DNA of 59,102 nucleotides, taken from an uncultured Sutterella sp. (GTDB lineage Bacteria > Pseudomonadota > Gammaproteobacteria > Burkholderiales > Burkholderiaceae_F). A program made the position numbers and the translations under genes. The stretch covers positions 1-59,102 of the forward strand of contig UQOW01000010.1 of the NCBI GenBank assembly GCA_900542805.1, read 5' to 3'. The notes under the pieces are model-generated. The model did not search any database, was not told the DNA's origin, and saw only the letters and a program-made list of their open reading frames with translations. This document shows positions 22,515 to 32,068 of the stretch, one piece after another; positions within the stretch are counted from its first letter, which is position 1, and every line of letters starts with the position of its first letter.

Positions 22515-23771
22515 ATGCACGCCATAGAGAAGATTCTGGCCCGTGCTTCGGGTCAGTCGTGTGTTCGTACCGGACAAATTGTCAATTGCTCGGTCGATCG
22601 GGCCGGCATTAACGACTTGTATCTGCAAACCAAACGCTCTTTTTTGGAAATGGGCGGCGTCAAAGTGGCCCGCCCGGAAAACGTATGCATGTTTATGGAC
22701 CACTATGCGCCGCCCTCGACCTTAAGCCAAGCAACGGTCCAAAAAGAGTTTCGTGAATTCTGTCGCGAACAAAACATCGGGCACCTTATGGATGTCAATC
22801 GCGGGGTGTGCCACCAGGTTCTGATTGATTCGGGGTTATCCGAGCCCGGTCTTGTGATTGTCATCACCGACTCGCATACGACAACACACGGGGCACTCGG
22901 CGCCTTTGCAACCGGTGTGGGTGCGACGGATTTGGCGACCATCCTTTTGACGGGAAAGCTCTGGTTCCGCGTACCGCAAATTCTTCGGCTTACTCTTACC
23001 GGAACGCTGCAACCCGGCGTCTTTGCCAAAGATGTGATTTTGAAAATCATCGGAATCCTTAAGGCTGACTACGCTGTTTACAAGGGCGTGGAATTTTCCG
23101 GCCCGGCCGTTTCGGCTATGCCGGTCTCCGAGCGTTTGTGCTTGTGCAACATGACAACGGAAATGGGCGCTAAGTGCGCCTACATCCAGCCCGATGAAAA
23201 GACCTTTAACTACTTAAAGGCCCGTGGTGTTAAAAATCCGCAAGCCGGTGTCGTGCACTCCGATGCTGACTTTGTCTTTTCCGAAGAGCTTGAGTTCGAT
23301 GTCTCGCAAATCGGACCGCAGCTGGCCGTTCCCTTCAGTGTCGACAATGCTGCCGACATCGGCGAACACGCCGGAAAGCGCATCGATCAAGCCTATATCG
23401 GGGCCTGCACGGGCGGTCGTTTGGAAGACCTACAAGCGGCGGCACACGTTGTTGCCGGTAAGAAAATTGCCGACCACACGCGCTTTGTCGTATGCCCGGC
23501 GTCGCGCGAAGTGCTTTTGGCGGCCATCGATGCCGGCTACATTCGCACGCTCGTTGAAGCCGGAGCCACACTCGTGACACCGGGTTGTGCGGCCTGTCTG
23601 GGAATTCATGAGGGCCTGATTGCGCGCGGTGAGCGGTGCATCTCTTCGACAAATCGGAATTTCCCGGGGCGTATGGGCGACAAAACGGCGGAAATCTACT
23701 TGGCCTCGCCGGCATCGGTTGCCGCCAGTGCGATTGCCGGAGTGATTGCCGATCCGAGAACGGTTTTTTAA
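22515..23771 (+). CDS. 3-isopropylmalate/homoaconitate-type dehydratase large subunit
   Basis: The 418-residue aconitase-superfamily protein is of the short, two-subunit type. It has TDSHTTTHGALGAFATGVGATD, GACTGGRLEDL and TPGCAACLG, which supply the three Cys of a [4Fe-4S] cluster, and ends with NRNFPGRMG for substrate carboxylate binding. AAGAAGGTGG precedes the ATG. The small subunit follows after 12 bases. No leuA or leuB is near, and the 418-residue form is shared by LeuC, homoaconitase and dimethylmalate dehydratase, so leucine synthesis is only one option. Confidence 0.85.
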   Translation: MHAIEKILARASGQSCVRTGQIVNCSVDRAGINDLYLQTKRSFLEMGGVKVARPENVCMFMDHYAPPSTLSQATVQKEFREFCREQNIGHLMDVNRGVCHQVLIDSGLSEPGLVIVITDSHTTTHGALGAFATGVGATDLATILLTGKLWFRVPQILRLTLTGTLQPGVFAKDVILKIIGILKADYAVYKGVEFSGPAVSAMPVSERLCLCNMTTEMGAKCAYIQPDEKTFNYLKARGVKNPQAGVVHSDADFVFSEELEFDVSQIGPQLAVPFSVDNAADIGEHAGKRIDQAYIGACTGGRLEDLQAAAHVVAGKKIADHTRFVVCPASREVLLAAIDAGYIRTLVEAGATLVTPGCAACLGIHEGLIARGERCISSTNRNFPGRMGDKTAEIYLASPASVAASAIAGVIADPRTVF

Positions 23772-23783
23772 TAGGAGGGTGCG

Positions 23784-24302
23784 ATGAAAACACTCTTAGA
23801 AGGAAAAGCATTTGTCTACGGGAAGAACGTCGATACCGATCAGATTTATCCCGCACCGCTTCTGACGATTACCGATGCCGACAAGGTCGGTCAGCACGCC
23901 ATGGAGGGCGTCGACCCCGATTTTGTGCGTGAGTGCCGTCCCGGGGACATAATCGTGGCCTTGACGAATTTTGGTTGCGGTTCGAGCCGTGAGCATGCGG
24001 CCGTGACCCTCAAAGCGGCCGGTGTCGGAGCCGTTCTTGCCGAATCGTTCGGTCGAATTTTCTACCGCAATGCGATTAACTTGGGAATCCCGGCCATTGT
24101 GTGTGCCAAGGGATTTTCCGAGAACGTAAAGCGCGGCGACGAACTCAAACTCGATTTGAAGGAAGGGACGGTGACGAACCTAACTACGGGCAAGGTTTTT
24201 TCCGTTGAAGCGCCCTCCGAGTACATGATGGAAATTCTTCGCCACGGCGGCATCAAACCGATGATGCGCGAAAAGTTTGGACAGAAAAAAGACGGAGTTT
24301 GA
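23784..24302 (+). CDS. 3-isopropylmalate/homoaconitate-type dehydratase small subunit
   Basis: The 172-residue swivel subunit has DTDQIYPAPLL near residue 20, FGCGSSREHA and AESFGRIFYRNAINLGIPAI. In the small archaeal-type subunits the loop after DTDQII sets substrate choice; here it reads YPAPLLTITD, which is not one of the loops I recognise for isopropylmalate or homoaconitate. GGAGGG precedes the ATG. It pairs with the large subunit upstream. Confidence 0.85.
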   Translation: MKTLLEGKAFVYGKNVDTDQIYPAPLLTITDADKVGQHAMEGVDPDFVRECRPGDIIVALTNFGCGSSREHAAVTLKAAGVGAVLAESFGRIFYRNAINLGIPAIVCAKGFSENVKRGDELKLDLKEGTVTNLTTGKVFSVEAPSEYMMEILRHGGIKPMMREKFGQKKDGV

Positions 24303-24306
24303 TTAC

Positions 24307-24975
24307 ATGACACTCAGTAGTACTTCGGTGCTCAAAGAAGCGGGAGCCCCTGTCTCCCGCTTGTGTTTTTTACACTTATTTTGGATTGTTTTAAGTAACT
24401 TTGCGGTGCAGCTGCCGCTCACGCTTTGGGGAATTGAGACGACCTGGGGGATGTTCACCTATCCCTTTATTTATGTGACAAGTGACTTGACGGTTCGGCT
24501 TTACGGGTCCCCGAAAGCGCGCGCCATCGTTCGCAGGGCAACGATTCCCGGGTTCTTTTTAAGTTACCTGGTGGGCGTGCTTTTCGAGCAGGGAGCCTTT
24601 CAGGGATTTGCAAGCCTGTTGACGCCGAATCTGTTCGTCTTTCGCATTGCACTTGCTTCTCTTGTTGCGTACTTTGTCAGTCAGAACCTCGATATTCGCG
24701 TGTTTCGGCGGTATTTGTCACGCGTGTGGTGGATTGCGCCGGCGGCCTCGGGCTTTTTCGGTAACATCGTCGATACCTTCCTTTTCTACTCCGTGGCGTT
24801 TTATCGTACGAGCGATGTGTGGATGGCGACCCATTGGCCGGAAATCGCTGCGGCGGACTTAACACTTAAGATTGCCGTTAACCTTCTGGTGTTTGTTCCC
24901 GTGTACGGTGCCGTTTTGTCTTTTATCGTGCGCCGTTTTGCCGCTCAGAGCTTTCAAAGGGACATGAATGGTTGA
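24307..24975 (+). CDS. yhhQ: Queuosine precursor transporter, YhhQ family
   Basis: The 222-residue membrane protein with about six helices matches the VUT_1/YhhQ family (MFTYPFIYVTSDLTVRLYGSPKAR, SGFFGNIVDTFLFYSVAF). It imports preQ0/preQ1 for tRNA queuosine synthesis. The start ATG at 24307 has GGAG upstream and lies four bases after the dehydratase stop, so it is cotranscribed. The following 245 bases contain only a CGGCG TTTT CGCCG hairpin near 25165. Confidence 0.85.
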   Translation: MTLSSTSVLKEAGAPVSRLCFLHLFWIVLSNFAVQLPLTLWGIETTWGMFTYPFIYVTSDLTVRLYGSPKARAIVRRATIPGFFLSYLVGVLFEQGAFQGFASLLTPNLFVFRIALASLVAYFVSQNLDIRVFRRYLSRVWWIAPAASGFFGNIVDTFLFYSVAFYRTSDVWMATHWPEIAAADLTLKIAVNLLVFVPVYGAVLSFIVRRFAAQSFQRDMNG

Positions 24976-25220
24976 GTAGCTTTGTAAGAGGCGATTCTGC
25001 ACCTTACTCTTTTCATTTCGAAGAAGAGGACGCAACGTGTTTAGGATTTGTCCTTAGAGGCAAGGGAAACGGCCGCATGCGCTTCTTAAAAGGTGCCTTG
25101 CAAGGTGGTAAACTGCAGGGGTTTCCCGCATGCCGGTGACAAAACATCGTGCGTGCGGCTTCGGCGTTTTCGCCGATTCATAATCGCTTGTGTTTTACTA
25201 CAAACGAAGGATGACGTTTT

Positions 25221-26555
25221 ATGACGCTCAATGACCCCCGTTGGGGCCGCTCTCCGGACCCGAACAACGAAGACGATCGCAAGAGTCAGGCGACGCAGGA
25301 CGAGGATTCGCGAGGCAATCGCAACCGACCTCCCGAGAACGATTTAGATCAGCTCTGGGACGATTTCAACAAGCTTTTAGGCGGTGTGCTCGGGGGTGAT
25401 CCTCGCGCGCGCAGGGCTCCGTCCGACTCGGACGGCGGCAACGGGGGCGGCGGCGATGACGGCGGAAATAGGCCTCCTTCGCCTCGTCGCGTTCCGAACT
25501 TTGCTTTCAAGGCTCCGAAAACAAACTTCAAATTCTTAGGCCTTGTGTTTGCGGCCGTAGTTGTGCTGTGGGCCGGTACCGGGTTTTACATCGTTCCCGA
25601 AGGCCAAATCGGTGTCGTGACCACATTCGGCAAATACACCCGCGATGCAACGGCAGGTTTTAACTGGCACATTCCGTATCCGATTCAGGATGCCGAGATT
25701 GTCGATATTTCCAGCGTGCGTAAAGTCGAAGTCGGTATTCACGGGTCGGCCAGCCGCCTAAGAGAAGCGTTGATGCTCACCGATGACGAAAACATCGTCG
25801 ACGTGATGTTTAACGTGCAGTACCGTATTAAGCCGCATGCGGCCAAAGAGTTTCTTTTTAAGACGCGCAACCCGGATTTGTCGGTTTTCCAGGCGGCCGA
25901 AAGCGCCATGCGCGAAGTGGTCGGACGCAAGAAGATGGACTCGGTCCTGTTTGAAAATAAGCTCGAGATTGTCGAGAACGTCAAGCAGGCCATGCAAGAC
26001 ATGCTCGATCGCTACAAAACCGGCATTGAGATTATGAGTGTGGCTATTCAAAATGCCCAGCCGCCCGAACAGGTTCAGGCTGCTTTTAACGATGCGGTTA
26101 AGGCCGGTCAGGACCGTGAGCGTCAAATTAACGAAGGCGAGGCGTATGCCAATGCCGTCGTCCCCAAGGCACGCGGCTTGGCCTCACGCTTAAAGCAGGA
26201 AGCCGAAGGCTACAAGGCCCGTGTGACGGAAACGGCAACCGGTGATGCCGAACGCTTCGAAAAGATTTTAAATGAGTACAAGAAAGCGCCGCGCGTCACG
26301 CGCGACCGTATGTATGTCGATGCGATGCGCGATGTGTACTCCAACGCCACAAAGGTCTTTGTCGATACCAAGAGCTCCAATAGCTTGCTCTATCTGCCGT
26401 TCGATAAGCTCTTGGAAAAAAGTCGTGAGCCGGGCACAGTGCCGCAGGCAGCGAGTTCGCAGCCGACTTCCGATGCTGCGCACACGAACGCCTCCTCGAG
26501 CGAGCCGTCCACCGATCTTGACCCGCGCACCTTAATGCGGCTGCGTGACCGCTAA
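25221..26555 (+). CDS. hflK: FtsH modulator HflK
   Basis: The 444-residue SPFH-domain protein forms a cage with HflC around the FtsH protease. It has a disordered, Gly-rich cytoplasmic N terminus (about 1-95), one membrane segment (LGLVFAAVVVLWAGTGFYIV) and the SPFH/band-7 domain starting VPEGQIGVVTTFGKYTR. A helical region (EAYANAVVPKARGLASRLKQ) and a variable C-terminal tail follow. AAGGA precedes the ATG. hflC follows after 20 bases. Confidence 0.95.
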   Translation: MTLNDPRWGRSPDPNNEDDRKSQATQDEDSRGNRNRPPENDLDQLWDDFNKLLGGVLGGDPRARRAPSDSDGGNGGGGDDGGNRPPSPRRVPNFAFKAPKTNFKFLGLVFAAVVVLWAGTGFYIVPEGQIGVVTTFGKYTRDATAGFNWHIPYPIQDAEIVDISSVRKVEVGIHGSASRLREALMLTDDENIVDVMFNVQYRIKPHAAKEFLFKTRNPDLSVFQAAESAMREVVGRKKMDSVLFENKLEIVENVKQAMQDMLDRYKTGIEIMSVAIQNAQPPEQVQAAFNDAVKAGQDRERQINEGEAYANAVVPKARGLASRLKQEAEGYKARVTETATGDAERFEKILNEYKKAPRVTRDRMYVDAMRDVYSNATKVFVDTKSSNSLLYLPFDKLLEKSREPGTVPQAASSQPTSDAAHTNASSSEPSTDLDPRTLMRLRDR

Positions 26556-26575
26556 AGCGACAAGGAGACCAAGAC

Positions 26576-27454
26576 ATGAAGAGATTGATTTCGACTGTTG
26601 CCATTGCCGCCCTCGTGCTCATTGCGCTGACGCGACTTTGCCTATATACCGTCGGGGAACGCGAATACGCACTTGTGTTTGCTTTGGGTGAATTAAAGGA
26701 CGTTAAGGCCGTTCCGGGGCTTTACGTCAAATTGCCCGCTCCGCTTCAAAACGTTGTGTACTTAGATAAGCGCATCCTGACGATGGATACGCCGAGCCCT
26801 GATCTGGTGCAGACCAGTGAGAAAAAGAACCTTCTCATTGATAGTTTCGTCAAGTGGCGCATTGAAGATCCTCGTAAATACTGGGTTTCGTTTCAGGGGT
26901 CGGAGCGGGCGGCCGAAGACCGTATGGCTTCGCTCTTGCGTGACGTCTTGAACCAAACCGTGAACCGCAGGACCGTCAACGAAATCACGTCCAAGCTTCG
27001 CGAGCAGTCCATGCGCGATATTCGCAATGCTCTGCAGGCGCGCATGAAAGAAGTCGGTATCGACGTGGTGGACGTTCGGTTAAAGCGCGTGGACTTTACG
27101 CCGGAAATCAGCGAGTCCGTGTACCGCCGTATGGAAGCCGAACGCAAGCGCGTGGCTTCCGAAGAACGCAGCAAGGGCGCGGCCGAGGCCGAAAAGATTC
27201 GTGCCGATGCCGATCGTCAGCGTGAAGTGATTCTCGCGCAGGCGTACCGTCAGGCTCAGGAACTTAAGGGTGACGGCGATGCTCGTGCCAACGAAATTTA
27301 TGCACAGGCCTTCGGAAAGAATCCGGAGTTTGCCCGCTTTTATCGGAATTTGGAAGCCTATCGCTCGAGCTTCGGTAAGAACGGTGACGTGATGGTCATC
27401 GATGCTTCAAGCGAGTTCTTCCGGTATTTAAAGGAGCCGGACGCCGTTAAATAA
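26576..27454 (+). CDS. hflC: FtsH modulator HflC
   Basis: The 292-residue partner of HflK has an N-terminal membrane anchor (ISTVAIAALVLIALTRLCLY), the SPFH domain (VGEREYALVFALGELKD) and the conserved C-terminal part with RNLEAYRSSFGKNGDVMVID. AAGGAG sets the start. Confidence 0.95.
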   Translation: MKRLISTVAIAALVLIALTRLCLYTVGEREYALVFALGELKDVKAVPGLYVKLPAPLQNVVYLDKRILTMDTPSPDLVQTSEKKNLLIDSFVKWRIEDPRKYWVSFQGSERAAEDRMASLLRDVLNQTVNRRTVNEITSKLREQSMRDIRNALQARMKEVGIDVVDVRLKRVDFTPEISESVYRRMEAERKRVASEERSKGAAEAEKIRADADRQREVILAQAYRQAQELKGDGDARANEIYAQAFGKNPEFARFYRNLEAYRSSFGKNGDVMVIDASSEFFRYLKEPDAVK

Positions 27455-27470
27455 ATCGACTTAGGTACCG

Positions 27471-27662
27471 ATGAAAACCATTCTCTTGGCCTTGGGATTT
27501 ATGGCCGTTTTCGAGGGGATGATGCCGCTCATTGCGCCGCAGGCTTGGTTAAATGCCTTGCGCGCCATGTCGCGCTTTCCCCTCGGAACGATTCGAGCCG
27601 TCGCCTTTGTTGTCGTGGCGCTCGGTTTGGCTTTCATTTGGGCAATCGATTGGGCGCTATGA
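27471..27662 (+). CDS. DUF2065 (YjeT-like) small membrane protein
   Basis: The 63-residue protein has two membrane helices (TILLALGFMAVFEGMMPLIAP and IRAVAFVVVALGLAFIWAI). Position between hflC and purA is the conserved DUF2065 locus. Its function is not known. Confidence 0.88.
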   Translation: MKTILLALGFMAVFEGMMPLIAPQAWLNALRAMSRFPLGTIRAVAFVVVALGLAFIWAIDWAL

Positions 27663-27721
27663 AACTCGGCACTGTGCAATAGGTTCGGATTATTTTGTTT
27701 TTTTAGACTTTGGAGAAACAT

Positions 27722-29014
27722 ATGGCGAAAAATGTCGTCATTGTCGGAGCCCAGTGGGGTGACGAAGGAAAAGGCAAGATTGTCGACTGGCTCGGCGAGA
27801 AGGCCGACGGTGTCGTGCGCTTTAACGGCGGAAACAACGCCGGACACACACTGGTGATTAACGGGAAAAAGGTTGTCTTACGCCTCATTCCCTCGGGTAT
27901 CATGCACGCCGATAAGGCGTGCTACATCGGTAACGGAGTTGTGCTTTCGCCTGAAGCGCTTTTTTCCGAAATCGCAGAACTCAAGAGTAAAGGTGTCGAG
28001 GCCGAATCCCGTATTCGTGTTTCCGGCAATGCCGCTTTGCTCCTGCCGTATCACGTAGCCTTGGATAAGGCCCGTGAAGCGGCCTTGGGCGCCAAGAAAA
28101 TCGGCACCACGGGGCGCGGAATCGGACCGGCGTACGAAGATAAGGTGGCTCGTCGCTCGGTGCGTGTGGACGACCTGTTTGACGAGGCGCATTTTGCTGA
28201 ACGGGTGCGCGCGATTCTCGATTTGCACAACTTTGTTTTAACGAAGTACCTGGATGCGGATCCCGTTGACCCTCAGGCTGTTATCGACAGCACTTTGTCG
28301 TATGCTCCGCGCTTAAAGCCCATGATTTGCGACGTTTCGGCGGTTTTGAATCGTCAGATGGACGAGGGCAAGCGCTTTCTTTTCGAAGGCGCGCAGGGCT
28401 CGATGCTCGATATTGACCACGGCACGTTCCCGTTCGTCACAAGTTCCAATACGGTGGCAGGCTCCGCGTGTGCCGGGGCCGGTGTCGGCCCGTTCCGCCT
28501 AGATTATGTGCTCGGCATTACCAAGGCCTACTGCACGCGTGTCGGTGCCGGTCCTTTCCCCACGGAACTTTTCGATGCGCTCGGCGAGACGCTTCGCGCT
28601 AAGGGTAACGAGTACGGTGCCGTGACGGGGCGCCCGCGTCGCTGCGGTTGGTTTGACGGAGCGGCCCTGCGTCGTGCCGTTCAGATTAATGGCCTCACGG
28701 GTCTGGCGGTTATGAAACTCGACGTTTTAGACGGTATGGAGACAGTTCGCTTGGGGGTGGGCTACAAGGTTGACGGCAAACCCGTTGATTTAATGCCCTA
28801 CGGGGCCGACGCGGCGGCTCGTTGCGAAGCGGTCTATGAGGATTTCCCGGGTTGGAAGGAAAGTACCTTCGGACTGACGCGTTGGGAAGATCTTCCTCAG
28901 GCCGCTCGGACGTATTTAACGCGCCTTAGCGAAGTGGCAGGCTGTCCGATTGCGCTTGTCTCCACGGGACCCGATCGCAATCAGACGATTCTCATGCGCG
29001 ATCCGTTTAACTAA
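27722..29014 (+). CDS. purA: Adenylosuccinate synthetase
   Basis: The 430-residue enzyme makes adenylosuccinate from IMP, aspartate and GTP. It starts MAKNVVIVGAQWGDEGKGKIVDWL with the catalytic Asp and the P-loop; GNNAGHT, TTGRGIGPAY, FEGAQGSMLDIDHGTFP and GVVTGRPRRCGWFD-type blocks are complete. GGAG precedes the ATG at 27722. In related genomes hisZ lies between DUF2065 and purA; it is absent here. Confidence 0.97.
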   Translation: MAKNVVIVGAQWGDEGKGKIVDWLGEKADGVVRFNGGNNAGHTLVINGKKVVLRLIPSGIMHADKACYIGNGVVLSPEALFSEIAELKSKGVEAESRIRVSGNAALLLPYHVALDKAREAALGAKKIGTTGRGIGPAYEDKVARRSVRVDDLFDEAHFAERVRAILDLHNFVLTKYLDADPVDPQAVIDSTLSYAPRLKPMICDVSAVLNRQMDEGKRFLFEGAQGSMLDIDHGTFPFVTSSNTVAGSACAGAGVGPFRLDYVLGITKAYCTRVGAGPFPTELFDALGETLRAKGNEYGAVTGRPRRCGWFDGAALRRAVQINGLTGLAVMKLDVLDGMETVRLGVGYKVDGKPVDLMPYGADAAARCEAVYEDFPGWKESTFGLTRWEDLPQAARTYLTRLSEVAGCPIALVSTGPDRNQTILMRDPFN

Positions 29015-29027
29015 GGAACACGAAACG

Positions 29028-29064
29028 AACTGGGGGAAATGACCTTTCCCTCAGTTTTTATTTA
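29028..29064 (+). terminator. Terminator after purA
   Basis: AACTGGGGGAAA pairs with TTTCCCTCAGTT (one G-T) across a 5-nt loop, followed by TTTTTATTT. Some readthrough into the next gene, 29 bases on, is possible. Confidence 0.85.
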
Positions 29065-29092
29065 TGAGTACTGCAGAAAGGAAAAAACACCC

Positions 29093-29617
29093 ATGAGGCA
29101 CGTATATGTCGACTGGCCTGAATACAACGATCTTTGTGAGCGTCTGGTCGCTCGCGTGGTGGCAAGCGGCTGGAAATTCGATTCTTTGCTTTGTCTGGCT
29201 CGCGGCGGCATGCGTCCCGGTGACATTTTCAGCCGTGTCTACAACTCCATGCCGCTTGCCGTTTTAACGACAAGTTCGTACCGTGCGGCGGCAGGGACGA
29301 TTCAGGGAGACCTGGACATTGCCACGTACATTACGGGTATGAGTGACCTAAAGGGAAAACTCCTTTTAGTGGACGATTTGTGTGATTCCGGTCAGACGGT
29401 TTTAAAAGTAATCGAGCACTTAAAAGATCGCTATCCGCGCATTACCGAAGTACGTACGGCCGCCATTTGGGTCAAGGCTTGCTCGGTCATTGTTCCCGAT
29501 TACTATGTCGTCAAGTACGAGGACAGCCCTTGGATTCATCAGCCCTTTGAGTTTTACGATGATTTCGGGCCGGAAAAGCTCTTGGCGCGTGTGCGCGAAA
29601 AGTTCGGCGAGCCCTGA
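29093..29617 (+). CDS. Gpt-like purine phosphoribosyltransferase
   Basis: The 174-residue type I phosphoribosyltransferase has the PRPP motif LLLVDDLCDSGQTV, the flexible-loop region around TTSSYR, and WIHQPFEFYDD near the C terminus. The family salvages hypoxanthine, guanine or xanthine. AAAGGA precedes ATG 29093. Following purA is its normal place in Burkholderiales, consistent with purine salvage. Confidence 0.85.
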   Translation: MRHVYVDWPEYNDLCERLVARVVASGWKFDSLLCLARGGMRPGDIFSRVYNSMPLAVLTTSSYRAAAGTIQGDLDIATYITGMSDLKGKLLLVDDLCDSGQTVLKVIEHLKDRYPRITEVRTAAIWVKACSVIVPDYYVVKYEDSPWIHQPFEFYDDFGPEKLLARVREKFGEP

Positions 29618-29638
29618 CTCTTTTTGCTTTTTGCATGT

Positions 29639-29680
29639 CTTCGCAGGACGCTCGGCTTCGGGTGTTTGCGAAGGCTTTTT
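29639..29680 (+). terminator. Terminator of the phosphoribosyltransferase gene
   Basis: CTTCGCA (29639-29645) pairs with TGCGAAG (29667-29673) and is followed by GCTTTTTG. It lies just before the end of the convergent VWA gene. Confidence 0.6.
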
Positions 29681-29686
29681 GTCAAC

Positions 29687-31290
29687 TTACCGGCCGTAAG
29701 TCTTTGCAAAGCGCGTGGCCTTTACAAGCTTTAAGAGCGCTCCGGCAATCTCCTCGGACTCAGCAACATAAACCGTATTTTCCGAAAGCGGGGGATTGTC
29801 CGTATCGATATTTAAAAACGCCGATTCGATGCCGGCGGCCTGTAAGTTGTCCCGAAGGTCCTCTAAGGCATCGGCGCGACTAGCGCCGTCCGTGATCACG
29901 AAAAGAAGGCGATTCGCGTGACGGGAAGCCTTAAGGGTCTGAATGCCGAAGCGCACGGCTTGTGTCAAGGGTGTTGCACCGAAGGCGCCGATTCCGGGAA
30001 AGCGTTTGCGAAAGAGTGCCGCAGAGTCTTCCCGTTTCTTCACAAGAGCAATCGGTGTTTTCTTGGGTCCCGGAAACACGGCAACGGTTGTTTCAATTCC
30101 GGGGACATCGCAAAGGGCTTGCATGAGCGAAAAGACCGCCGCCTTGGCTTTCGTCATGCGAGTTAGGCCCATCGATCCGGAGCGATCGAGAAGAATGACG
30201 ACATCGGCATCGGGCTTTTTGCGCGGTACGTCTTTGAGGAAAAGACGATTGTCGTTGACGGCAATGCGACCGATAAAATCTTCCGTTAAGGTCGAGCCAT
30301 TGCGCTCGGGAAGGGCTTGTCGGGACGGAGCCGTGAGAATGTGTGAAAACGCGCGCGCCAAGCGCTTGACGGCGGCGGTTTCGGCGACAAAACGTTCGCT
30401 ATAAAGCTTGGCGTCTTCAATAAGTTGCGGGTCTTGCGTCTCATCGGGCCAGTCGGGAAAACTGTCGTCGGAACAAGTCTCGCTTCGTGTCGGCGCGTTA
30501 CTGCCCATCGGTGCCTGTTGCACCGGCGTGACGGGACGGACTTGGCGTGCGGCACGCGCAAGCTCTTGGATGTTTGAGGCATCGCTTTCACTACCCGGTT
30601 CGGAAAATAAGTCGATCTCAGGGTTTTCCTTGCTGTGCGCATCGAGCCCTTGCAACTGAGTCAGAATCTTGCGGGCGATTTTGCAGACATCGTCCGTCGT
30701 GCAAGCCGTGTGGGTTGCTCGGCTGATTTTTAAAAGAGAGGCGACCGTTTCGGGGTTCATGCGCGCTAAGAGCGCGTTGCGAAGGCGCTTGTGGTGTCGC
30801 TCGGCCCACGCGACATTCATTTGTGCCATGAGTTCGGTCTGTAGCCAAACGGCAATAAGTTCACCGAGAGAAAACGCATCGGCGTCGGCCGCAGCCTTCA
30901 GAAGCCCGGTCTCTTCGAGGTATTCGGTCAGTATATCGCGCCAGACGCGGTACCCCGGGTAGCGGGCCATGCCGAGGTGTCGATTCGAACGTCTTCCAAA
31001 ACATTGATGATCGATCCTGCGAGCGGATTGACACATGCTTTTCGAAAGGCCTCCATGTCCGTGTCGGTCACGTGCAGCATTTCGTGCATGCCGTGAGCTA
31101 AAGCGCGCATCAGAAAGGTCTCGTCCTCCGGGGCATAGTCGCCGAGCCAAACGGTTTTTCCGTCCGTGCGTGCCGGTCCCTCGAAAACAAAGCGGACATT
31201 GTGGTCATTGCCGTAGGACTGTAAGAAACGTTCGGCGTGTTCGCGTTTTTGGCGCGCGGAAAAGTTCGAAGGTGAATAAAAGGGTTTCAC
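29687..31290 (-). pseudogene. CobT-like VWA-domain protein split by a frameshift
   Basis: The gene starts at GTG 31290 (GGGGAG upstream) with MKPFYSPSNFSARQKREHAE, then ALAHGMHEMLHVTD and SIINVLEDVRIDTS, a Zn-peptidase-like HxxxEMLH/NVLEDVRID region typical of CobT-type proteins. That frame then derails and ends at 30928. Conserved sequence resumes in the next frame from about 30970 (MARYPGYRVWRDILTEYLEE) and continues to a C-terminal VWA domain with the MIDAS motif LLDRSGSM. One inserted C near 30972-30980 would restore a protein of about 530 residues. It may be a true frameshift or a sequencing error. The MoxR-like AAA partner usual for such proteins is not in the window. Confidence 0.75.
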
Positions 31291-31369
31291 GGCGTTCTCC
31301 CCGACGTAAGCGGACGCGGTTTTCGAAAGAATACGCGCTATCGAAGAAAAAGCACAAAAGAGGCAGGAG

Positions 31370-31399
31370 CAAAAAAAGGCGGACGGGTAGCCGTCCGCT
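31370..31399 (-). terminator. Terminator of the earP-efp operon
   Basis: On the minus strand GCGGACGG CTAC CCGTCCGC (31398-31379) is followed by CTTTTTTT. It lies 30 bases beyond efp. Confidence 0.92.
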
Positions 31400-31428
31400 T
31401 TCTTCGGAGAATTAAGTTTTTCTCCCGA

Positions 31429-31992
31429 TTACTTCACGCGGCTACGGTATTCGCTCGTCCGTGTGTCGATTTCAATCTTGTCGCCGACGTTCACAAAGGC
31501 CGGAACGTCAAGCACAAAACCGCTTGCCAGCTTCGCAGGCTTCATGACCTTGCCCGACGTATCACCCTTGACGGCCGGTTCCGTGTACGCCACTTCACGC
31601 ACAATCATCGTCGGCAGTTCGATACCGATGACGCGACCTTCGTAAAAGACTGCCTCGGCCTTGAGCTCATCCGTATCGGTCAGATATTTCTTGGCCTCCT
31701 CCATCGTGTCTTCTTCTACGTCGTACATATTGAACTCATCGTCGGTCCAAACATACGTCGGGTTGGCGTAGTACGAGTACGTTAACTCTTTTCGCTCCAA
31801 AACGATGTCATCGAACTTGTCGTCGGCACGGTAAACGATTTCCGAGACGGCGTTCGTTAAAAGGTTTTTCATCTTCATTTTGACGGTCGAAGCACCGCGT
31901 CCGCCTTTGGCGTAAACGGCCTTGAGAACAACCATCGGATTTTTGCCGACCATAAAGACGTTGCCGGCACGCAGTTCTTGCGCTGTTTTCAT
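31429..31992 (-). CDS. efp: Elongation factor P
   Basis: The 187-residue factor rescues ribosomes stalled at polyproline. The start at 31992 (MKTAQELRAGNVFMVGKNPM) has AAGGAAAG upstream. The tip of domain I reads AKGGRGAS with Arg at position 32, the form modified by rhamnose through EarP rather than by lysylation. C-terminal PAFVNVGDKIEIDTRTSEYRSRV is typical. earP is immediately upstream on the same strand. Confidence 0.97.
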   Translation of the reverse strand: MKTAQELRAGNVFMVGKNPMVVLKAVYAKGGRGASTVKMKMKNLLTNAVSEIVYRADDKFDDIVLERKELTYSYYANPTYVWTDDEFNMYDVEEDTMEEAKKYLTDTDELKAEAVFYEGRVIGIELPTMIVREVAYTEPAVKGDTSGKVMKPAKLASGFVLDVPAFVNVGDKIEIDTRTSEYRSRVK

Positions 31993-32068
31993 GAGAAATA
32001 CTTTCCTTTTCAAAAGCGATAGGCGCCGGAAATCGAAGCCTTTCCAGACCCGTCCAAAACAAAACATG

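Noticed and set aside
22703..23856. Long antisense frames over the LeuC-type gene
   Set aside because: They are high-GC shadow frames; the plus-strand protein has intact catalytic motifs.
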